19,443 nt of DNA from Poriferisodalis sp964484385 (GTDB lineage: Bacteria > Actinomycetota > Acidimicrobiia > Acidimicrobiales > Poriferisodalaceae): positions 1-19,443 of the forward strand of contig CAZAFV010000053.1 in the NCBI GenBank assembly GCA_964484385.1, given 5' to 3'. Of the stretch, positions 15,557 through 19,443 are shown one piece after another. Numbering within the stretch: position 1 is the first letter of the stretch; each line of letters starts with the position of its first letter. The notes beneath the pieces were generated by a model that had not been told where the DNA came from, made no database searches, and saw only the letters and a program-made list of their open reading frames with translations. Both the position numbers and the translations under genes were made by a program.

Positions 15557-15868
15557 GTGAACGCGGCCCAGGCGATCCGTTCGGCTCGATCTCGAGCCGG
15601 TCTGACGCTGCGGGAGCTCGCTGCTCGCGCCGGGACCTCACACTCTGCGATCGCCGCTTACGAGTCGAACGCAAAATCGCCGTCGGCCTCCACGGTAGAT
15701 CGCATCATCGAGGCCGCCGGATTCGCCCTTGATCGGGAGCTCAGCCCCCGGATGCGAGGCGATGGTCGGCTGAGCAGGGGTGACGAGTTGGCCGCCGTTC
15801 TGGAACTGGCTGCCGAGTTTCCCTCTCGCCACTCCACGCAGCTCGAGTTTCCAGTGTTCGGACGATGA
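15557..15868 (+). CDS. XRE-family helix-turn-helix regulator, probable antitoxin
   Basis: This 103-residue protein has an HTH_3/XRE DNA-binding domain at about residues 5-60 (IRSARSRAGLTLRELAARAGTSHSAIAAYE, then the SPSASTVDRIIEAAG helix). The C-terminal tail (SRGDELAAVLELAAEFPSRH, ending LEFPVFGR) is well placed to contact a partner. The start is GTG at 15557; the ATG two bases earlier runs straight into TGA. It overlaps the nucleotidyltransferase gene by 4 nt (ATGA), and a perfect 20-bp palindrome lies just upstream. Regulator first, nucleotidyltransferase second, coupled translation and an autoregulatory operator match toxin-antitoxin modules. DNA binding is confident; antitoxin activity is inference. 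Confidence 0.85.
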   Translation: MNAAQAIRSARSRAGLTLRELAARAGTSHSAIAAYESNAKSPSASTVDRIIEAAGFALDRELSPRMRGDGRLSRGDELAAVLELAAEFPSRHSTQLEFPVFGR

Positions 15869-16398
15869 ACCTGGTCGAGCGTGTGGTCGCTCTCCACCGT
15901 GCCCTCGATGAGGCCGGAATACCTCACGCGTTCGGCGGCGCGCTGGCCCTCGCGTGGTGTACCCAGCAAGCCCGGGGAACTATCGACATCGACGTCAATC
16001 TCTTCATCGACACCGATCACATCGACTGGGCCCTGACGGCTCTCCCCGCAGGGGTCGCGGTGACTGACGACAACCGGCGCGAGCTCAGCACGGACGGTCA
16101 GAGCCGACTGTGGTGGGATTCCACACCGCTGGACATCTTCCTCAGCACCACTCCATTCCACGAGGCGGCCGCAGGCCGGGCCCGACTTGAGCAATTCGGG
16201 GGCGCGGATGTCCCGTTCCTCGCCTGCCGGGACCTCGCCGTCTTCAAGGCCTTCTTCGACCGGACCAGGGACTGGGCCGATCTCGAGGACATGAATTCGG
16301 CAGGCACACTCGACCACGAAGCCGTGCTCGGCGTACTGGTCCACTATCTCGGTGGCGACGACCACCGGATTGCGCGCCTGCGAGCCCTGGCTGGCTAG
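15865..16398 (+). CDS. Nucleotidyltransferase of the AbiEii/MNT-like type, probable toxin
   Basis: This 177-residue protein has the DNA polymerase beta-like nucleotidyltransferase signature: a glycine-rich FGGALALAW (about 23-31), then RGTIDIDVNLFI with the metal-binding DxD at 41-43, and a third acidic residue in TPLDIFLS about 50 residues later. Its downstream helices (FLACRDLAVFKAFFDRTRDWADLEDM) are typical of AbiEii-like and related stand-alone nucleotidyltransferases. Family members in toxin-antitoxin pairs are known to add nucleotides to tRNA ends or proteins; the target here is unknown. It is shorter than AbiEii itself, so it belongs to a relative. Its ATG overlaps the XRE stop, and its own stop lies 4 nt from the stop of the opposing membrane protein gene, leaving no room for a terminator. 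Confidence 0.8.
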   Translation: MNLVERVVALHRALDEAGIPHAFGGALALAWCTQQARGTIDIDVNLFIDTDHIDWALTALPAGVAVTDDNRRELSTDGQSRLWWDSTPLDIFLSTTPFHEAAAGRARLEQFGGADVPFLACRDLAVFKAFFDRTRDWADLEDMNSAGTLDHEAVLGVLVHYLGGDDHRIARLRALAG

Positions 16399-16402
16399 GA
16401 GA

Positions 16403-17074
16403 TCAGCCGCCGATGGCGCCGTAGCTGCCGTCGACAACGAGGCGGATGGAGACGTACAGCCCCAGCAGCGGGACCACGATCCAGGGAGCGTTGAACCCCA
16501 GGATCATGCCGTACACCTCGCTCCGGCTGATGTTTCGGTGGCGCTTCGCGATGAAGAAGCTCAACAGGTAGATGGACGTCGCATACGTCCACTGCCAGAA
16601 GAACATGATCCCGAGAATTCCTGCCGCCAGCGGCGAGATGAACTCCGTCGTGAACGCCGCGTACAGGATCAGCGTGGGTATGGCCGTGATGAAGCCATTG
16701 CCCACGTCCACGTTGAACCCGTAGGTGCGGCGATCGGCATACGAGCCGTCGTACACGCAATAGGCGGCCCACACGTCGGCCCAGACCGTCGGTGAGAACG
16801 CTGACCGCAGCGGAACCTTGGAGGTGAGGAACGCGAGTGCCGGGCTCCTGCCGGTGCGCCGGCGATGTTGTTGCCAGTGGGCAAGCCGAGACTCGATGTA
16901 GTCGCGCCGGAAGAAGAGGCAGATCTCCCAGAAACAGATCACGAGATTGGTCGAGAGGAACAGGGCAAAGACCACGTAGGTGATCCCGACATCACCCTGC
17001 CAGTACACGCGATGCGCAATGCCCCCGATCGCGAGCAGCGCGATCTTCAGTGCCGCCAACAGTCCCGCTGGCAA
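16403..17074 (-). CDS. Integral membrane protein of unknown family
   Basis: This 223-residue protein has about five hydrophobic segments, near residues 3-18, 28-53, 132-160, 162-175 and 190-212. A basic polar loop follows the second (FRRDYIESRLAHWQQHRRRTGRS, 55-77), and a Tyr/Trp-rich stretch (VWADVWAAYCVYDGSYADRRTYGFNVD) precedes the third. I do not recognise the family. The only usable start codon near the N-terminus is TTG at 17074, with AGAGG 9 nt upstream; no ATG or GTG lies upstream before an in-frame stop. It follows the MTHFR gene by 31 nt and is probably the last gene of the one-carbon operon. Any link to folate metabolism is guesswork from position. Confidence 0.72.
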   Translation of the reverse strand: MPAGLLAALKIALLAIGGIAHRVYWQGDVGITYVVFALFLSTNLVICFWEICLFFRRDYIESRLAHWQQHRRRTGRSPALAFLTSKVPLRSAFSPTVWADVWAAYCVYDGSYADRRTYGFNVDVGNGFITAIPTLILYAAFTTEFISPLAAGILGIMFFWQWTYATSIYLLSFFIAKRHRNISRSEVYGMILGFNAPWIVVPLLGLYVSIRLVVDGSYGAIGG

Positions 17075-17105
17075 TGCCTCGTGCCTCTCGCTTGCCGGCG
17101 GGGAG

Positions 17106-18059
17106 CTATCGGCGTCCCGCCGCGGCGGCGTCGCGCCAGGCGACGGTGTCAGCTATGGAGTTGAACGTGAAGACGTGCAGGCCGGCGATGTCGAGCCGGT
17201 CGGCGTGAGGCGCGAGAGCATCCACCAGGACGCTGGGGTCATAGCCGCCGGGTCGCAGCATGCGTGCCACAGCTCCGGTGTTCTTGTGCAGGTAGCGCAG
17301 CGAGGCGCCGATGCCCAAGCGAGTGCCGATGCGGAGCAGTCGTGCCGGATCGACTGCGCCGGGAATGCCGAGATGCACTGGCAAGGTGAATCCGCTGTCG
17401 CGCTCCGACGAGAGCCACTCGATGATCGAACGGGGATGGAAGCACATCTGCGTCGCAGCGTGACCTTCGATACCTGCGTCCGCCAGCAGGGCCTGCTTGG
17501 CATGCAGTGCATCGTGCAAGACCGCATCGCTGATGAGCGCGTGCCCCTCTGGGTACGACGTGATGCCGATGTGGGTGAGCGTGTGCTTGAGGTCGGCGAG
17601 CGCTTCGAGCAACTGCTCGGCGCTGTCGAAGGGACCGGCCGGGCTGGTGACGTCGCCGCCGACGAGGAAGATCTCGTTGAGGCCCATCGACTCGATGCGA
17701 CCCAGCAGATCCTCCAGATGATCACGGCTGGCGACCATGCGAGCGGCGATGTGGGGGACCGGCCGGTGGCCGAGGGTGGCGAGTTCGGCGGTCAGATCCA
17801 ACGTGTCCTCGAGCGTCTTGGACGCCGACGCGGTGATCGACACCGGCGAACCCGTCGGCAGGTGGGGAAGCTGGTCCGCGAGGTTGCGCAGCGGGATGAG
17901 CTCCCACTGGGCGTCGGCCAGCAGCCTGCGACGTGCCTGTGCGTCATCGGCCGACAGCTTGCGACTGCTCGCCGAGCGGCGACGCGCTGCGTCGAGCCGC
18001 CACGCCCTGGTCCAGCACGGAATCCGGTTGACCTTTGGGTTCGAGAAGAACGCGAACAA
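17106..18059 (-). CDS. Methylenetetrahydrofolate reductase family protein
   Basis: This 317-residue protein resembles MetF/MTHFR enzymes, which reduce 5,10-methylene-THF to 5-methyl-THF for methionine synthesis. Matching features are SPVSITASASKTLEDTLDL (71-89), VPHIAAR (101-107), FLVGGD (131-136), IGITSYPEGH (164-173), QMCFHPRSIIEWL (204-216), LPVHLGIPG (226-234) and the terminal HVFTFN (295-300). The N-terminus is unusual: the first 50 residues are Arg-rich, and the canonical FEFFPP motif with its catalytic Glu is absent, with WELIPL (52-57) the nearest equivalent. This may mark a divergent subfamily. The start is TTG at 18059, supported by GGAG 6 nt upstream and an 11-nt gap to the formate-THF ligase gene. 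The pairing with that gene supports the folate assignment. Confidence 0.85.
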   Translation of the reverse strand: MFAFFSNPKVNRIPCWTRAWRLDAARRRSASSRKLSADDAQARRRLLADAQWELIPLRNLADQLPHLPTGSPVSITASASKTLEDTLDLTAELATLGHRPVPHIAARMVASRDHLEDLLGRIESMGLNEIFLVGGDVTSPAGPFDSAEQLLEALADLKHTLTHIGITSYPEGHALISDAVLHDALHAKQALLADAGIEGHAATQMCFHPRSIIEWLSSERDSGFTLPVHLGIPGAVDPARLLRIGTRLGIGASLRYLHKNTGAVARMLRPGGYDPSVLVDALAPHADRLDIAGLHVFTFNSIADTVAWRDAAAAGRR

Positions 18060-18065
18060 TTGCAG

Positions 18066-18069
18066 CTCC
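18066..18069 (-). promoter_or_regulatory. Ribosome binding site of the MTHFR-family gene
   Basis: GGAG on the minus strand lies 6 nt before a TTG codon at 18059, in the 11-nt gap after the ligase stop. It supports TTG as the real start, since no ATG or GTG is placed as well. Confidence 0.55.
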
Positions 18070-18070
18070 G

Positions 18071-19443
18071 TCAGCTCAGGCCGACGATGTCGCCGTCGGC
18101 ATCGAGATCGATGTGCCGGGCTGCGGGATCACGGCCAAGACCGGGCATAGTGCGCATGTCACCGCAGATCGGGTACACGAACCCGGCACCGACCGACGCT
18201 CGCACTTCACGCACCGGCAGTGTCCAGCCGGTCGGAGCGCCCTTGAGCGAGGCATCCGACGAGATGGACAGGTGAGTCTTGGCGATGCACACCGGCAAGT
18301 TCCCAAAGCCGTTGCGCTCATAGCCGTCGATCTCGCGGTTCGCCCGGACGGTATAGCTCACATCGTCTGCGCCGTACACGTTGGTCGCGACGGCGCGGAT
18401 CTTGTCGCGCAGCGACAGGTCGTCGGGGTAGAGCACCGAGAAGTCCGTCGGCTCTTCGGCAGCCTCGGCCACGGCTTCGGCAAGGTCGGCCGCGCCGGAG
18501 CCGCCGTCGGCGAAGTGAGTGCAGCGGGCCGAGCGGGCCCCGTACTCGGCGGCGATCTCGGCGATGGCGGCAAGGTCGGCCTCATGGTCGCCGGGGAACT
18601 GGTTGATCGCCACCACCGGCGAGACACCGTGCATCCGCACGTTCTCGAGCTGTTTGCGGAGGTTGTCGCCGCCGGCGTGCACCTCGTCAGGGTTGGCTTC
18701 GAGCAGGGCCGGCGGCAACGGTCGCCCGGCCACGATCCGGTGCTTGCCCGAATGAGCCTTGAGGCCACGCACGGTCGCCACGATCACTGCTGCGTCGGGC
18801 GAGACACCCGAGTACCTGCACTTGATGTTGAAGAACCGCTCCGCACCCATGTCGGCACCGAAGCCCGCCTCGGTGAGCAGGAAGTCGGACGTGCCGATGC
18901 CGATCTGGTCGGCAACGATCGAGGAATTCCCGGTCGCGATATTGCCGAAGGGACCCGTGTGCACGAGTGCCGGGGAACCCTCCAAGGTCTGCATGAGGTT
19001 CGGTTTGATGGCTTCGCGAAGCAGCACGGCCATCGACCCGGCGGCACCGATGTCCTCTGCGGTCACCGGTTCACCGTCCTTGGTGTAGCCCAGCACGATG
19101 CGGCCGAGCCGGGCACGCAGATCTGACATGGAGGTGCACAGCGCGAGCGTCGCCATCACCTCCGAGGCAGCGGTGATGTCGAAGCCCGACTCGCGGGGAA
19201 TGCCGTCGAGGCGGCCGCCCAATCCGATGGTGATGTTCCGCAAGGCCCGGTCGTTGACATCCAGCACCCGGCGCCAGGTGATGTTGTGGATATCGAAGCC
19301 GGCCTCATTGCCGTGGTACAGGTGCGCATCGAGCATCGCGGCGCAGAGATTGTGCGCTGCGGTGACGGCGTGCATGTCGCCGGTGAGATGCAGGTTGAAC
19401 AGGTCCATCGGCACCACCTGGCTGTAGCCGCCGCCGGCCGCTC
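18071..19443 (-). CDS. fhs: Formate-tetrahydrofolate ligase, C-terminal part (5' end outside window)
   Basis: The last 456 residues of a roughly 555-residue enzyme are visible; about 100 N-terminal residues, including the ATP-binding GKTT region, lie beyond the window edge. The enzyme condenses formate and THF with ATP to give 10-formyl-THF. Family features include GGGYSQVVPMDLFNLHLTGD at the window edge, RRVLDVNDRALRNI, GFGADMGAERFFNIKC, the SPVVAINQFPGD region, and the C-terminal GDMRTMPGLGRDPAA. No frameshift or missing segment is seen in the visible part. It is the upstream gene of an apparent operon with the MTHFR-family gene and a membrane protein. The assignment is secure. Confidence 0.95.
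   Translation of the reverse strand, partial: AAGGGYSQVVPMDLFNLHLTGDMHAVTAAHNLCAAMLDAHLYHGNEAGFDIHNITWRRVLDVNDRALRNITIGLGGRLDGIPRESGFDITAASEVMATLALCTSMSDLRARLGRIVLGYTKDGEPVTAEDIGAAGSMAVLLREAIKPNLMQTLEGSPALVHTGPFGNIATGNSSIVADQIGIGTSDFLLTEAGFGADMGAERFFNIKCRYSGVSPDAAVIVATVRGLKAHSGKHRIVAGRPLPPALLEANPDEVHAGGDNLRKQLENVRMHGVSPVVAINQFPGDHEADLAAIAEIAAEYGARSARCTHFADGGSGAADLAEAVAEAAEEPTDFSVLYPDDLSLRDKIRAVATNVYGADDVSYTVRANREIDGYERNGFGNLPVCIAKTHLSISSDASLKGAPTGWTLPVREVRASVGAGFVYPICGDMRTMPGLGRDPAARHIDLDADGDIVGLS

Overview
This 19.4 kb window is high-GC, almost fully coding bacterial DNA. The gene families (an SCO6745-like protein, a phosphotransferase with a DUF6285-type tail, a family III CoA-transferase, a phytanoyl-CoA-type dioxygenase) and repeated TAnnnT boxes 6-7 nt before start codons suggest an uncultured actinobacterium, perhaps Acidimicrobiia. 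That placement is inference; no rRNA or other marker gene is present.

Layout. 1-1503 (+): 3' end of a secreted-type RCC1-like repeat protein with a 37-residue unit. 1685-5106 (-): tight three-gene operon in the order SCO6745-like protein, glutaminyl-tRNA synthetase, SDR oxidoreductase. 5271-6194 (+): SRPBCC protein and a DUF1761-like membrane protein. 6217-8739 (-): PhyH-like dioxygenase followed by an APH-like kinase fused to a DUF6285-like domain. 8841-10154 (+): dihydroorotase-family amidohydrolase. 10206-11396 (-): family III CoA-transferase. 11536-15551 (+): small membrane protein, D-erythronate dehydrogenase-like enzyme, phosphoglycerate-dehydrogenase-like enzyme with a C-terminal ACT-like region, and an MFS transporter. 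15557-16398 (+): an XRE regulator and a nucleotidyltransferase overlapping by 4 nt, which looks like a toxin-antitoxin pair. 16403-19443 (-): one-carbon operon of formate-tetrahydrofolate ligase (5' end outside the window), methylenetetrahydrofolate reductase and an unknown membrane protein.

How the genes work together. Most of the window is housekeeping and accessory metabolism. The one-carbon operon would take formate to 5-methyl-THF, given a methenyl-THF cyclohydrolase/methylene-THF dehydrogenase encoded elsewhere. The most self-contained system is the XRE/nucleotidyltransferase pair. It has a perfect 20-bp palindrome covering its likely -10 box, which fits an autoregulated cassette. Two start styles recur: several first genes appear leaderless, while most genes inside operons have Shine-Dalgarno sequences.

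No gene-free stretch exceeds about 180 bases. I saw no tRNA, rRNA, CRISPR array or insertion sequence.
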